Notes: generated from the sequence alone by a model not told the origin. A stretch of DNA of 50,719 bases from Dechloromonas sp. (GCA_017302355.1 JAFLDQ010000004.1:1-50719); one strand, 5' to 3'. Counted from the first letter of the stretch, positions 18,628-27,765 are shown. Translations and numbers: made by a program.

Positions 18628-21458
18628 GCCGCGAGTTCGACACCGGCGACTGGTGCTGGCACACCCGGCAGGCTGCGCCGTGCCGCGTGGTGGAGCGGCT
18701 GGCGCTGTGGGGCGAAGCGGCTTACCGCGTGTGGCTGCCGTCGAAAAACGCCGTGCTGCGCGCACGCGCGGTGGAACTGTCCGCGCTCTCCAGCGTGCGC
18801 CCGACCGTGGAGCAGATTCTGCACGCCACGGCAGCGGCCAAGTTGCAGGACGCGCTGGAAGACAACCTGTTGCTCGCGCCCATCCAGTCCAGCGTCATCC
18901 CATTGCCGCATCAGTTGTATGCGCTGAATCGCGCCGTGGGCCGCGACCGCGTGCGCTACCTGCTGGCCGACGAAGTGGGCTTGGGCAAGACCATCGAGGC
19001 AGGCCTGGTGCTGCGCGAATTGAAATTGCGTGGCCGCGCCAAGCGCATTCTGGTGGTCGCGCCCAAGGGACTGGTGCGCCAGTGGCAGGCGGAGATGCGT
19101 TCGCACTTCGGCGAGCCGTTTCACTTCGTTGATCCATCCGCGCTCGCCGCACTGCGCCAGTGGCGTGGTGATAGCGCCGAAGACAACCCGTGGCGGATGC
19201 ACGATCAGGTGATCTGTGCGCTGGATTCGGTGAAGCCGCTGGAAGCGCGACGCGGCTGGAGCCTGGAACAACTCCAGACCTACAACCGCGAACGCTTCGA
19301 GGACTTGGTGTCGGCGGCGTGGGATTTGGTCATCATCGACGAAGCGCACCGCATGGGCGGCAGCACCGAGCAGGTGGCGCGCTACAAGCTGGGCGCGGCA
19401 CTGGCGGAAGCCTCGCCCTATCTGCTGCTGCTCTCGGCCACGCCGCATCAAGGCAAGACCGACCAGTTCATGCGCCTGATGCAGTTGCTGGACAGGGACG
19501 CTTTTCCCGATGAAGGCAGTGTGAGCCGCGAGCGCGTGCAGCCCTTCGTCATCCGCACCGAAAAGCGCGCGGCCATCAATGCCGAAGGCCAGCCGCTGTT
19601 CCGGCCCCGGCTCACGCGCCTGCACGCGGTGGCATGGCAGGCGCGGCACGCGGCGCAGCAGCAGTTGTACGAGGCCGTCACCGACTACGTGCGCCACGGC
19701 TACAACCAGGCGCTGGCGGCCAAGCAGCGCCATATCGGCTTCCTGATGATCCTGATGCAGCGGCTGGTGACATCCAGCACGGCAGCGATTCGCGCCACAT
19801 TGGAAAAGCGCCAAGCGGTGCTGGAAACACCGCAGGCGCAGACGCGACTGTTCGAGAACCTCAGTGCGGACGAATGGGCCGATCTGGACGGCGAAGCGCA
19901 GGTGGACGTGGCGCTACAGGCGGAAGGCTACGAGCGCGAAAAAGCCGAGGTGGAAACACTGCTGCAACTGGCGCGTTCCACCGAGGCCGCCGGTACGGAT
20001 GCCAAGGCCGAAGCCCTGCTGGAACTGATCTACAAGCTGCAACAGGAAGAAGCCGATCCGGCGCTGAAGGTGCTGGTGTTTACCGAGTTTGTGCCCACGC
20101 AGGCGATGCTGGCGGGCTATCTGGAAAGCCGTGGCTTTTCGGTGGCGACGCTCAACGGCAGCATGGACATGGAAGCGCGCACGCGGACGTTGCAGCAGTT
20201 CGCGCAGGATGCCCGCGTGCTGATTTCCACCGACGCGGGCGGTGAAGGCTTGAACCTCCAGTTTTGCCACATCATTGTTAATTTCGACATGCCGTGGAAC
20301 CCGATGCGCATCGAGCAGCGCATTGGGCGCGTGGATCGCATCGGTCAGAAGCACGTCGTGCGTGCGCTCAACTTCGTGCTGGAAGACACGGTGGAGCACC
20401 GCGTGCGGCAGGTGCTGGAGGAAAAGCTCGCCGTCATCGCCGAGGAGTTCGGCGTGGACAAGGCGGCGGACGTGATGGATTCGGCAGAGGTGGAGCCGGT
20501 GTTCGACGAGTTGTTCGTGCAGAGTCTGCAACACCCGGAAGCCATCGAGCAGAAAACGGATAGTGTGGTTTCGCAGTTGCGCGCCACGCTGGAAGAGTCG
20601 AACAAGCACAGCGATCTGCTGGCAGTGCCGCACGATCTGGATGCCGCCGACGCGCGCAAGTGGCGTGACCATCCGGCGCAGTATTGGTTGGAACGTGCCA
20701 TCGTCAACGGACTGGCGGCGCGTGGCGGCGCGGCGACGAAGCAAGGTGATGTGTGGAATGTGCGCTGGCCTGGTGGTAGCGAAACGCCGCAGGCGTGCTT
20801 CGACGCGCGCGCAGCGGACGAACACCCGGCGGCGGAATGGCTGACGATGGAAGACCCGCGCACGCGGGCCATCATCGGTGATGTGCCGCGCTTCGTGGCG
20901 GACCAACCCTTGCCGGTTGTCCGCGTGACGGGTTTGCCGGAATCGGTGAACGGCATCTGGTCATTGTGGGAGATTGGGCTGGCCGCGCAGGGTGCGAGCC
21001 GCAAACGGTTTCTGCCGGTTTTCGTCAATGACGAAGGCCGCCCCTTCGTGCCCACAGCCAAGCGCGTGTGGGATTTGTTGTTGACCGAAAGCGTGTCCGT
21101 GCTGTCCGTGGCGGATGCGGAAGATTCGGCGCGCTGGTTCGATGCATCGTTCGCCGTGGCCAGTACGCAAGGTGAACCGCTGTTCGCGGCGTTGCTGGAA
21201 GAACATCGCGCCCGCATCACGGAAGAGCGGGATCGCGCCACCTACGCTTTCGAAGCGCGCTATCAGTCCATCGGACGCATCGGCTTGCCCGCCGTCCGCG
21301 AGTTCCGCCGTCGTCGTCTGCAAACCGAGCACGAGGCACGCTTGGCGGCGTTGGATGAAATGGAAAGCACCGTACCCGAATTGAATGCCGTGGCGATGGT
21401 GCGGATCGATGCGATGAAAGCCCGTGACACCAGCAAGAACAGCGAGGGCGCGGCATGA
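18624..21458 (+). CDS. brxHII: BrxHII-like SNF2-type helicase of BREX type 3
   Basis: 944 residues, starting at GTG 18624 inside the upstream stop (GTGA). Helicase motifs are complete: LLADEVGLGKTIEAGL (motif I, about 112-128), VIIDEAHRM (motif II, near 237), LLSATPHQG (motif III), LISTDAGGEGLNLQF (motif V, near 535), and RIGRVDRIGQ (motif VI, near 568). The architecture matches the HepA/RapA-like helicases named BrxHII in BREX type 3; the DISARM helicase DrmD has a similar core. The enzyme would translocate on DNA during phage exclusion. Long C-terminal extensions after motif VI carry no catalytic signature. The gene overlaps pglZ by 4 bases. Confidence 0.85.
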   Translation: MSREFDTGDWCWHTRQAAPCRVVERLALWGEAAYRVWLPSKNAVLRARAVELSALSSVRPTVEQILHATAAAKLQDALEDNLLLAPIQSSVIPLPHQLYALNRAVGRDRVRYLLADEVGLGKTIEAGLVLRELKLRGRAKRILVVAPKGLVRQWQAEMRSHFGEPFHFVDPSALAALRQWRGDSAEDNPWRMHDQVICALDSVKPLEARRGWSLEQLQTYNRERFEDLVSAAWDLVIIDEAHRMGGSTEQVARYKLGAALAEASPYLLLLSATPHQGKTDQFMRLMQLLDRDAFPDEGSVSRERVQPFVIRTEKRAAINAEGQPLFRPRLTRLHAVAWQARHAAQQQLYEAVTDYVRHGYNQALAAKQRHIGFLMILMQRLVTSSTAAIRATLEKRQAVLETPQAQTRLFENLSADEWADLDGEAQVDVALQAEGYEREKAEVETLLQLARSTEAAGTDAKAEALLELIYKLQQEEADPALKVLVFTEFVPTQAMLAGYLESRGFSVATLNGSMDMEARTRTLQQFAQDARVLISTDAGGEGLNLQFCHIIVNFDMPWNPMRIEQRIGRVDRIGQKHVVRALNFVLEDTVEHRVRQVLEEKLAVIAEEFGVDKAADVMDSAEVEPVFDELFVQSLQHPEAIEQKTDSVVSQLRATLEESNKHSDLLAVPHDLDAADARKWRDHPAQYWLERAIVNGLAARGGAATKQGDVWNVRWPGGSETPQACFDARAADEHPAAEWLTMEDPRTRAIIGDVPRFVADQPLPVVRVTGLPESVNGIWSLWEIGLAAQGASRKRFLPVFVNDEGRPFVPTAKRVWDLLLTESVSVLSVADAEDSARWFDASFAVASTQGEPLFAALLEEHRARITEERDRATYAFEARYQSIGRIGLPAVREFRRRRLQTEHEARLAALDEMESTVPELNAVAMVRIDAMKARDTSKNSEGAA

Positions 21459-23503
21459 CCCATTCGTCCAGTGCGTGGCATCAGCGCATCCTCGGCCTGT
21501 TCACGGCTGATCTTTCCCGCCTGTGGGTGGCCTGCGACCCGGACGGCGTGCTGCTGGACGAAAAACTGTTGTCCGAGCTGCGCGAGCGTGGCTTCGAGGT
21601 GATGGGCTACGACGACCCGTTCGCCTTCCGGGCGGAGTTCGAGGAGCGTTTTCGCGCTGCGTGGGATGCAGGCGAGCCTGCTCAGTCACCCGCATTGATC
21701 GTGCATCTGCGCCGCGACGATGCAAACGATCTGCCGTGGGACATTCTGCGCAACGCCCGGCCTGCGGTGCGCCTGATTCTGGCCGAGCTGTTCCCCAGGC
21801 TGGCCTACGGCGCGGTGCGGCAGGTGGAGCCGGAATTGCTGGCCGCGTTGTTCGACGCGCACCAGACCGAGTTGCAATCGGCGCGCGGCGAAGGCGAATC
21901 GAGGGACTTCATCCTCGAACACGTCTATCAACTGACGCCGCGATCCATCCGCACGCCGGTGGATTTCTGGCGCGAGGTGCTGCGCCTGCACTTCGCCAAC
22001 CGCGCCTTGCCGGAGCCGTTCGCCGAGCACGCGGCGAGCATTCTGTGCGGCAGGGGCTTGTTCGTGGGGACACCCGTGGCTTCATTCCTGTCGTCCAAAA
22101 GCGCACTGCTGCGCGTGGTACAGGACGCCTGGTATCGCTATCTGGAGAAGCTGAAGCTGGAAGGCCGGCGCGTCGCCGAGCCTGATTTGCCGTCCTTCAG
22201 CGCAGACAAGGCCAGCGCGGAGATCGAGATCCCCTTCGATCACACCGATGTACGCGCCATCATCGATTCGATGTTCCTCGATGGCAGTTTGCATCCTCTG
22301 GCCGTGTCCGGCGTTCCGGCATCGGTACCGGGCTGGATCAGGGCGGGCATCGTCGAGGATGTGTGGTCGCAGTTCGCGCTGGCGGAAAAGAGCATCGAGG
22401 CGCTTGCTGCGGCGGTGCCGGACGTGGACGCATCGCACAAGCTGTGGAGCGACTTCGCCAAACGCTACGGCGAGATGTTGAGCCGGGTTCACGATTTGCC
22501 GAGCACGGATGGCGGCGAACGCTTGGCGACTATTCGAGATCGCATCAAGGCGATCCAGTCGCTGTCGGACGAACGTTTGCAAGCGTGGGTGGCGGCCCGT
22601 CACTACGCCGACCTGATCCTGCAACCGGCCACCAAAGGCCCGGTGATGGTGCATCACGTCCCGCGCTTCCTGCGCCAGCGCCGCAGCGCGGGCGAATCCA
22701 GGGTGGCACTGCTGGTGTTCGATGGCCTGGCATTCGATCAGTGGGTGCGGATCAGGGAGCATCTGATTGCCCGCCAGCAGCCGCTGGCCTTCGACGAGAA
22801 CACAGCCTTTGCGTGGTTGCCCACGGTGACATCGGTGTCGCGACAGGCGCTGTTCTCCGGCTTGCGGCCACGCGAGTTCGAGGATTCGATAGATCACACC
22901 AACAAGGAAGAAACCTTGTGGAAGGCGTTCTGGCAGAACGAAGGCGGCGTCGCGCCCAATGACGTGATGTATCGGCGCGCGCTGCGCCAAGTCGAGCAAC
23001 TGGACGCGCTGCAAACCGAAATCACCGACCGCAAGCCAAAAGTGCTGGGCTTGGTGATCGACGAAGTGGACGAACGGCTGCACAAGGAACGAAACAAGGA
23101 AGACGTGGCGCTGTGGATCGGACGCTGGCTAGCCACGGGCTTTGTTGATCGTCTGTTCGCTTTCTTGCTGGGCGAAGGGTTCAGTATTTACGTCACGGCG
23201 GATCACGGCAATGTGGATGCCGTTGGCGTCGGCAGACCCAATCAGGGCGTGATTGCGGAAACGCGCGGCGAGCGCGTGCGCGTCTATCGCAGCGAATCCT
23301 TGCGTGCCGATTCTGCGGCGGCGTATCCCTCCACGATATCCCTGGATGTCGCTGGACTGCCTGCGAACTTCATGCCTCTATTCGCAGGTGGGCGCAGCGC
23401 GTTCGTTCCCGACGGCGATCAGGTGGTTGTCCACGGTGGCGTGTCGGTCGAAGAGCTGATCGTTCCCTTTGTGAAGGTTTCAAGCGTGAATGGCATTGAA
23501 TGA
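21455..23503 (+). CDS. pglZ: PglZ-family phosphatase-like BREX protein
   Basis: 682 residues. The PglZ/alkaline-phosphatase-like core is in the C-terminal half: ALLVFDGLAFDQWVRI near 418-433 has the first metal-binding Asp, TVTSVSRQALFSGLRP follows with the Thr/Ser nucleophile region, and YVTADHGNVDAVGVG near 580-594 carries the second metal-binding Asp-His pair. The N-terminal half is the BREX-specific region, beginning with HQRILGLFTADLSRLWV. PglZ is the signature gene of every BREX type. Characterised relatives show metal-dependent phosphodiesterase or nuclease activity. The metal ligands look intact. The gene overlaps brxHII by ATGA, as expected for the type 3 order. Confidence 0.93.
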   Translation: MTHSSSAWHQRILGLFTADLSRLWVACDPDGVLLDEKLLSELRERGFEVMGYDDPFAFRAEFEERFRAAWDAGEPAQSPALIVHLRRDDANDLPWDILRNARPAVRLILAELFPRLAYGAVRQVEPELLAALFDAHQTELQSARGEGESRDFILEHVYQLTPRSIRTPVDFWREVLRLHFANRALPEPFAEHAASILCGRGLFVGTPVASFLSSKSALLRVVQDAWYRYLEKLKLEGRRVAEPDLPSFSADKASAEIEIPFDHTDVRAIIDSMFLDGSLHPLAVSGVPASVPGWIRAGIVEDVWSQFALAEKSIEALAAAVPDVDASHKLWSDFAKRYGEMLSRVHDLPSTDGGERLATIRDRIKAIQSLSDERLQAWVAARHYADLILQPATKGPVMVHHVPRFLRQRRSAGESRVALLVFDGLAFDQWVRIREHLIARQQPLAFDENTAFAWLPTVTSVSRQALFSGLRPREFEDSIDHTNKEETLWKAFWQNEGGVAPNDVMYRRALRQVEQLDALQTEITDRKPKVLGLVIDEVDERLHKERNKEDVALWIGRWLATGFVDRLFAFLLGEGFSIYVTADHGNVDAVGVGRPNQGVIAETRGERVRVYRSESLRADSAAAYPSTISLDVAGLPANFMPLFAGGRSAFVPDGDQVVVHGGVSVEELIVPFVKVSSVNGIE

Positions 23504-23525
23504 TTTTTGAATAGTGATTTTGAAC

Positions 23526-24245
23526 ATGACAACGGCACCGCGAATCGGCTTTGACCGGTTCATACATCTCGATTGGGCGACGACTGCGCTGAAAATTCGC
23601 GCAGGCGTGGCGCAACGCGAAGACCTGGAGGCATTGCTGGATGCCGCCGGTTTGGGTGCTGCCGCACGAACGAAAACCCAAACCGTGCTGAACCGCTTGT
23701 GGTTGGAGCCGCGCGCCGAATTGGCGGGTTACGCGGATCGTGGCGTGGCGATTTTCAAGGCGAACCCCGATGCACCGGTTGCCGCACTGCACTGGGGTAT
23801 GGCCGTGGCGACCTATCCCTTCTTCGGCAAGGTGGCCGAGCTGATCGGACGCTTGTCCGCGCTGCAAGGCGATTGCGCATCCGCCGAAATCCATCGGCGC
23901 ATGAGCGAAACCTATGGCGAACGCGAAGGCACCTACCGGATGACGAATATGGTCATCCAGAGTCAGGCAGGCTGGGGCGCGGTGGAACGGGTCGAGAAGG
24001 GAAAGCGTGTGATCCGCTTGGCTCCCACCTTGGTGGAAGACGGTGAACTCACGGCGTGGCTGATCGAAGCTGCTGTGCGCTACGCAGGAAAACCGCTGGT
24101 GATCACCAGCCTGCAATCGCAGCCGGTATTGTTTCCGTTCAACCTGTCGCAATCATTGACCTGGCTGGTATCGAATAGCGAGCACTTGGTCGTGAGAGCC
24201 GAGGGGCCGGGCAATCGGCTTGTATCCTTGCGCGAGGCGGTTTGA
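23526..24245 (+). CDS. brxA: BrxA-like protein closing the BREX type 3 operon
   Basis: 239 residues from ATG 23526; an upstream GTG at 23514 adds four. The protein is helical, with WATTALKIRAGVAQREDLEA near the start, a central HWGMAVATYPFFGKVAELIG, and a winged-helix-like MSETYGEREGTYRMTNMVIQ. These resemble the DUF1819/BrxA group, which folds as winged-helix DNA-binding proteins and ends the BREX type 3 gene set. The match is by layout and position rather than a sharp motif. BrxE, a type 6 component, is the main alternative. It lies 22 bases after pglZ. Confidence 0.55.
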   Translation: MTTAPRIGFDRFIHLDWATTALKIRAGVAQREDLEALLDAAGLGAAARTKTQTVLNRLWLEPRAELAGYADRGVAIFKANPDAPVAALHWGMAVATYPFFGKVAELIGRLSALQGDCASAEIHRRMSETYGEREGTYRMTNMVIQSQAGWGAVERVEKGKRVIRLAPTLVEDGELTAWLIEAAVRYAGKPLVITSLQSQPVLFPFNLSQSLTWLVSNSEHLVVRAEGPGNRLVSLREAV

Positions 24246-24260
24246 GATGAGGCTCCGGTT

Positions 24261-25394
24261 ATGACACAAGAGAATCCGCCATCCGGCGAGGAACCGAAAA
24301 AGAGCACATTGAAACTGCTGCTTCGGTCGAAGCCACTGGTCGATGTCGAGACATCTGCGGGTCGCGTCTACTTATATCCGCTGCGGGTGCGTGACATGAC
24401 CGATTTCGGGAAGCTCGAATCCGGCGATGCGGTCAGCCAGATCAGGGCGTTCCTGCCGAGCATTGGCAGCTTGACCGTTGAGTCCGATGAAGCACCGGAA
24501 CGCGTTCCGCTCGATGCCGCGATTGCTGCTGATCTCTCGAACGACGAGATCGAGCGGATTGCTGATGCCTATGCCAAATCGTCTGCGTGGCAGACGATCC
24601 GTGAAGGCTCGCAAGAGCGCAAGCCTGCCGTGCGGGAAACGGGTGAAGCGGCATCTGCCTATCTGGCGCGGTTGCTCAAGACCGAAGTCGATGACTATCA
24701 CCAGAGCGCGAAGCGAATGCACGACAAGATGTTTGGCTCGGCGCGAAGTCTTTTCGACCACGTTCAAAAAAGCACCAGTCTTTTCGATCAAGTTCGCAAG
24801 AGCACGTCGGCCTTGGGGTCGACCTTGAGCGCCTACGAGGAACTCACAAAATTCACAAAGCCCACGCCACTTGAAGTCCATCCCATCCAGACCGATCACT
24901 TCAGCAGGGTGAACGATATTCTGACGAAGCAAGCGCGCGAGCGTGCGGAAGAACGCGCCGAAGAAATGGAGATAACGCGCCTGACGGGACAAATGACCGC
25001 AGAGTCCGCCAAGACCCTCAAAGACTTGGCGGAAGCGGCAACGACCCTGATGGAGCAGATGGACGAGCGCGACCGAAGAACCGATCAGTCCACGCGCAAG
25101 CAGATCACCATCGCGGTGTGGTCAGTGGGCATCTCGGCGGTCTTGGCCTTGTTTGCCTTGATCGTTTCCGGCTTCGCATATTTCCAAGACCAGGACAACA
25201 ACACATCTGGCGATCAGTGGCAGGCGAGAATGTTGACCGCCATCGAACAGGGAAATCAGCAGCATGCCGCCGTCGAGCGGGAGAATCAGGCGCTTCGTGA
25301 GAAGGTGAAGTCTCTGGGCGCCCGCATCGTGGATCTGGAAACGGCTCAACACGCTGCCGTCAAATCGACGCCGTCCAAACAGAAGCCCGATTGA
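24261..25394 (+). CDS. Unknown membrane-anchored coiled-coil protein after BREX
   Basis: 377 residues, not recognised. The N-terminal third looks like a compact domain (TLKLLLRSKPLVDVETSAGR, then VYLYPLRVRDMTDFG). A Ser/Thr-rich middle contains a duplicated SLFDxVxKSTS. A single strong membrane segment lies at about 281-307 (TIAVWSVGISAVLALFALIV), followed by a predicted coiled coil at the C-terminus (VERENQALREKVKSLGARI). Long helices flank the membrane span on both sides. It begins 15 bases after the BrxA-like gene and 36 bases before the DUF262 enzyme, so it travels with the defence genes. A membrane-located effector or an anchor for the neighbouring enzyme is conceivable but not shown. 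Confidence 0.7.
   Translation: MTQENPPSGEEPKKSTLKLLLRSKPLVDVETSAGRVYLYPLRVRDMTDFGKLESGDAVSQIRAFLPSIGSLTVESDEAPERVPLDAAIAADLSNDEIERIADAYAKSSAWQTIREGSQERKPAVRETGEAASAYLARLLKTEVDDYHQSAKRMHDKMFGSARSLFDHVQKSTSLFDQVRKSTSALGSTLSAYEELTKFTKPTPLEVHPIQTDHFSRVNDILTKQARERAEERAEEMEITRLTGQMTAESAKTLKDLAEAATTLMEQMDERDRRTDQSTRKQITIAVWSVGISAVLALFALIVSGFAYFQDQDNNTSGDQWQARMLTAIEQGNQQHAAVERENQALREKVKSLGARIVDLETAQHAAVKSTPSKQKPD
24747..24806 (+). repeat. 30-bp tandem duplication within the unknown membrane protein gene
   Basis: AGTCTTTTCGA opens each of two adjacent 30-bp units (24747-24776 and 24777-24806) that differ at several positions but keep the frame. Each unit encodes SLFD(H/Q)V(Q/R)KST. The units have diverged, so this is not a very recent slippage event. 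Confidence 0.7.
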
Positions 25395-25430
25395 GGCGGC
25401 GGCGCGACAGAAGAACACAGAGGAACGAGT

Positions 25431-27266
25431 ATGGCCCGTATAGAAAACCACAAATACAGCATCGAGGAAGCCTTCAGGGAGTGCTTCTACATCGTTCCGG
25501 ACTACCAGCGCGAGTACGTCTGGACAGACAAGGAAGTGCATCAGTTGCTCGAAGACATCGACGAGCAGATCGATGCGGGGACGACGCGGGAATACTTCAT
25601 CGGCACGGTGCTGGTGTCGCCGACCGACCAGAAGAACCACTACGAGGTCATCGACGGACAGCAGCGCCTGACCACGTTCTTCCTGCTGCTGTGCGCGTTG
25701 AAGCACCTGTTCCAGGGCGAACCGCAACGGCAGACCGTCAGCGGTCTGATTTCGACCAGCTACACGGACGGCGACGGCGAGACGCGAACCAGCCTGAAGC
25801 TGGAGCCGCGCTACGAGAACGCAGGCGAGGTCATCACCAAGCTGGTGGAATTAGACGCCGACCCGCAGGCAGTCCGGTCTGGCATTCAGTCGTCGGGCAT
25901 CGCCAGCTTCGGGTCGCTGGAAAACTTGGTCAACGCCTACGGCACGTTGTACCGCTACCTGAAGGACAACTACGACAGCCCGGCCAAGCTGAAGAAGTAT
26001 TGGGGCTATCTGGCGAACAACGTGGTGTTCATCCAGATTTCCACGGACGTGAGCAGCGCCCTGAAGATTTTCGAGACCATCAACGAACGTGGCGTCGGCC
26101 TCAACCCGATGGACTTGCTGAAGAACCTGTTGTTCACGCAGGTGAAACAGGCGCAGTTCACCCAGCTCAAGGACGAGTGGAAAAAGATCACAAAGCCGCT
26201 GGAGAAGGATAAGGAAAAGCCGCTACGCTTCCTGCGCTACTTCCTGATGGCGAACTACGTCATCAAGAACGACCGTGGCGACGCTGTGGTGCGCGAGGAT
26301 GAAATCTACGACTGGTTCGTGGGCAAGGACAACGCGGCGCTGTGCGACTACGCTGGCAAGCCCTTCGAGTTTGTCCGCAAGGTCATCCGGAACGTCGAGC
26401 ATTACCTCGCGTTTTCCAACGGGCTGGGCAACGACGGCAAGCCCAGTCTTGCGATGGACAGCCTCAAGCGGTTGGCTGGCGGCGCCTTCAGCTTGCACTA
26501 CGTCCTGCTGCTGGCGGCGGCCAGTTTCCCGAAGCCGCTGTTCGATCATTTCGTGGCGCAGTTGGAGAGCTTCCTTTTCTACTACATCTTCACCAAGACG
26601 CCGACCAAAGATCTGGAGCGCAGCTTTTCCCAATGGGCCGATGAACTGCGCGCGATTGCGGGCGCGACCGATCCTGTGAAGCAGAAGGTGCAGCTCAACG
26701 CCTTCATCGCCGATCGCTTCGACACCAACATGGCGGGCAAGTCGCAGGAACTGGTCGACGCGCTCCGGCGCTTCACTTTGCATTCGATGCAGCAGTACCG
26801 CACGCGCTACCTGCTGGCGCGTCTGACGCAGCACGTCGAGATGGCCTTCAGCGGTTTGGAGACCCCCGGCAGCCTGGAGCCGTTCACCAATCTGGAGATC
26901 GAGCACATCCTGCCCAATAAGCCGCAGGCCGATCTGCGCAGCAAGTGGGCCACCGAGAATCCGGGGATGGCCTATGACGACTACAAGAACCGGCTGGGCA
27001 ACCTGACCTTGCTGGAGAAGCCCATCAACATCGTTGCGGGCAACGATTTCTACACAGCGAAGCAGGCCGAGTACCGCAAGAGCGGCAACTACCTGACTCG
27101 CAGCTTGGTTGAACTGACCAGCGTCGGCCAGAACACTTCAATCTCCAGAATCAATGAGAAGTTGAAGGCGTTTCCCGCATGGAACGCCAAGGCCATTGAG
27201 GAGCGCCACGGGCTGCTGATAACCTTGGCGCAGGATGTCTGGAAGACAACGCCTATCGACGTTTGA
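25431..27266 (+). CDS. GmrSD-like DUF262/DUF1524 restriction endonuclease
   Basis: 611 residues. The DUF262 (GmrS-like) NTP-binding part is clear: FYIVPDYQREYVW near 18-30, FIGTVLVSP near 58-66, and EVIDGQQRLTTFFLLLCAL at about 72-90. The DUF1524 (GmrD-like) HNH domain is at the C-terminus: LEIEHILPNKPQ near 487-498, then YKNRLGNLTLLEKP near 520. Fused GmrSD enzymes are type IV systems that cut phage DNA with modified bases and need NTP. Such enzymes are known partners of BREX (for example BrxU), covering phages whose modified DNA evades BREX. All key motifs look intact. It is the last gene of the plus-strand defence block. Confidence 0.9.
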   Translation: MARIENHKYSIEEAFRECFYIVPDYQREYVWTDKEVHQLLEDIDEQIDAGTTREYFIGTVLVSPTDQKNHYEVIDGQQRLTTFFLLLCALKHLFQGEPQRQTVSGLISTSYTDGDGETRTSLKLEPRYENAGEVITKLVELDADPQAVRSGIQSSGIASFGSLENLVNAYGTLYRYLKDNYDSPAKLKKYWGYLANNVVFIQISTDVSSALKIFETINERGVGLNPMDLLKNLLFTQVKQAQFTQLKDEWKKITKPLEKDKEKPLRFLRYFLMANYVIKNDRGDAVVREDEIYDWFVGKDNAALCDYAGKPFEFVRKVIRNVEHYLAFSNGLGNDGKPSLAMDSLKRLAGGAFSLHYVLLLAAASFPKPLFDHFVAQLESFLFYYIFTKTPTKDLERSFSQWADELRAIAGATDPVKQKVQLNAFIADRFDTNMAGKSQELVDALRRFTLHSMQQYRTRYLLARLTQHVEMAFSGLETPGSLEPFTNLEIEHILPNKPQADLRSKWATENPGMAYDDYKNRLGNLTLLEKPINIVAGNDFYTAKQAEYRKSGNYLTRSLVELTSVGQNTSISRINEKLKAFPAWNAKAIEERHGLLITLAQDVWKTTPIDV

Positions 27267-27279
27267 TTCTTTCAGCGCC

Positions 27280-27765
27280 TTATTTCATCTCCCTGACCCA
27301 CGCTTGCAACGCCCTTAGTTGCTCGGCGTTCTCGTGGCAGGTCTGGTAGTTGCCGACGACGGCTTCGGTGACGGCAGAGAGCGTAATTCCTGCGGCGGTT
27401 GCATCAGCATCTCCGGCGGGTTCGGGCAGGTCACCGGCGGCGGCAGCGTCGTGCAGGCGCACAAAGCCACGGTTGATAGTGCAAGCAGCATCGGCTTGAG
27501 CGGGCACATAGACGGGAACCTCCTTGATGATGGTGTCGCCCTTTTCGCGGACGACGTGGACGCGGTCGACGTACTCGGTGACGACCTTGACGGTGGCTTC
27601 GGCCTGACGCTGGCGCATGGTGGCGGCTTGCAGGGTTTGTTGCTGGATGGCGGCGTCCCATTGCGCCTGAACGTGCCCGGCCCCTTTGATCCAGCCGAAG
27701 CCGATCAGCGCGGCGGCGAGTAACGCCAAGGCCAGCAGGCGGTACGGCCAAGGGATCAGCGTCAT
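27280..27765 (-). CDS. Rz: Rz-like i-spanin
   Basis: 161 residues from ATG 27765. An N-terminal membrane anchor (PYRLLALALLAAALIGFG) is followed by a periplasmic coiled coil (WDAAIQQQTLQAATMRQRQ, then VVTEYVDRVHVVREKGDTI) and a cysteine-containing end. This is the inner-membrane spanin that pairs with Rz1 to fuse the inner and outer membranes in the last lysis step. The Rz1 gene is nested in another frame of the same DNA. The start overlaps the endolysin stop by ATGA. The gene is the last of the phage block and ends 14 bases from the convergent DUF262 gene. Confidence 0.85.
   Translation of the reverse strand: MTLIPWPYRLLALALLAAALIGFGWIKGAGHVQAQWDAAIQQQTLQAATMRQRQAEATVKVVTEYVDRVHVVREKGDTIIKEVPVYVPAQADAACTINRGFVRLHDAAAAGDLPEPAGDADATAAGITLSAVTEAVVGNYQTCHENAEQLRALQAWVREMK
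27315..27509 (-). CDS. Rz1: Rz1-like outer-membrane lipoprotein spanin, nested in Rz
   Basis: 64 residues, entirely inside Rz in a different frame. It begins MCPLKPMLLALSTVALCAC, a lipoprotein signal with a Cys-containing lipobox near 17-19, followed by TTLPPPVTCPNPPEML. Short, proline-rich lipoproteins nested in Rz are the hallmark of Rz1 o-spanins. Which of the two cysteines is lipidated is not certain. Confidence 0.8.
   Translation of the reverse strand: MCPLKPMLLALSTVALCACTTLPPPVTCPNPPEMLMQPPQELRSLPSPKPSSATTRPATRTPSN

Larger units (their letters stand above)
7542..24245 (+). other. BREX type 3 defence operon with three embedded accessory genes
   Basis: Gene order is HTH, brxF, brxC, AlbA/Schlafen ATP-binding protein, Abi_C-like protein, small ORF, pglXI, DUF1016 nuclease, brxHII, pglZ, brxA-like. 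The published BREX type 3 core is brxF, brxC, pglXI, brxHII, pglZ, brxA, and all six appear here in that order. All genes are on the plus strand, with gaps of at most a few dozen bases and several start/stop overlaps, so a single long transcript is likely. The extra genes are inserted between brxC and pglXI and between pglXI and brxHII. Confidence 0.85.
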
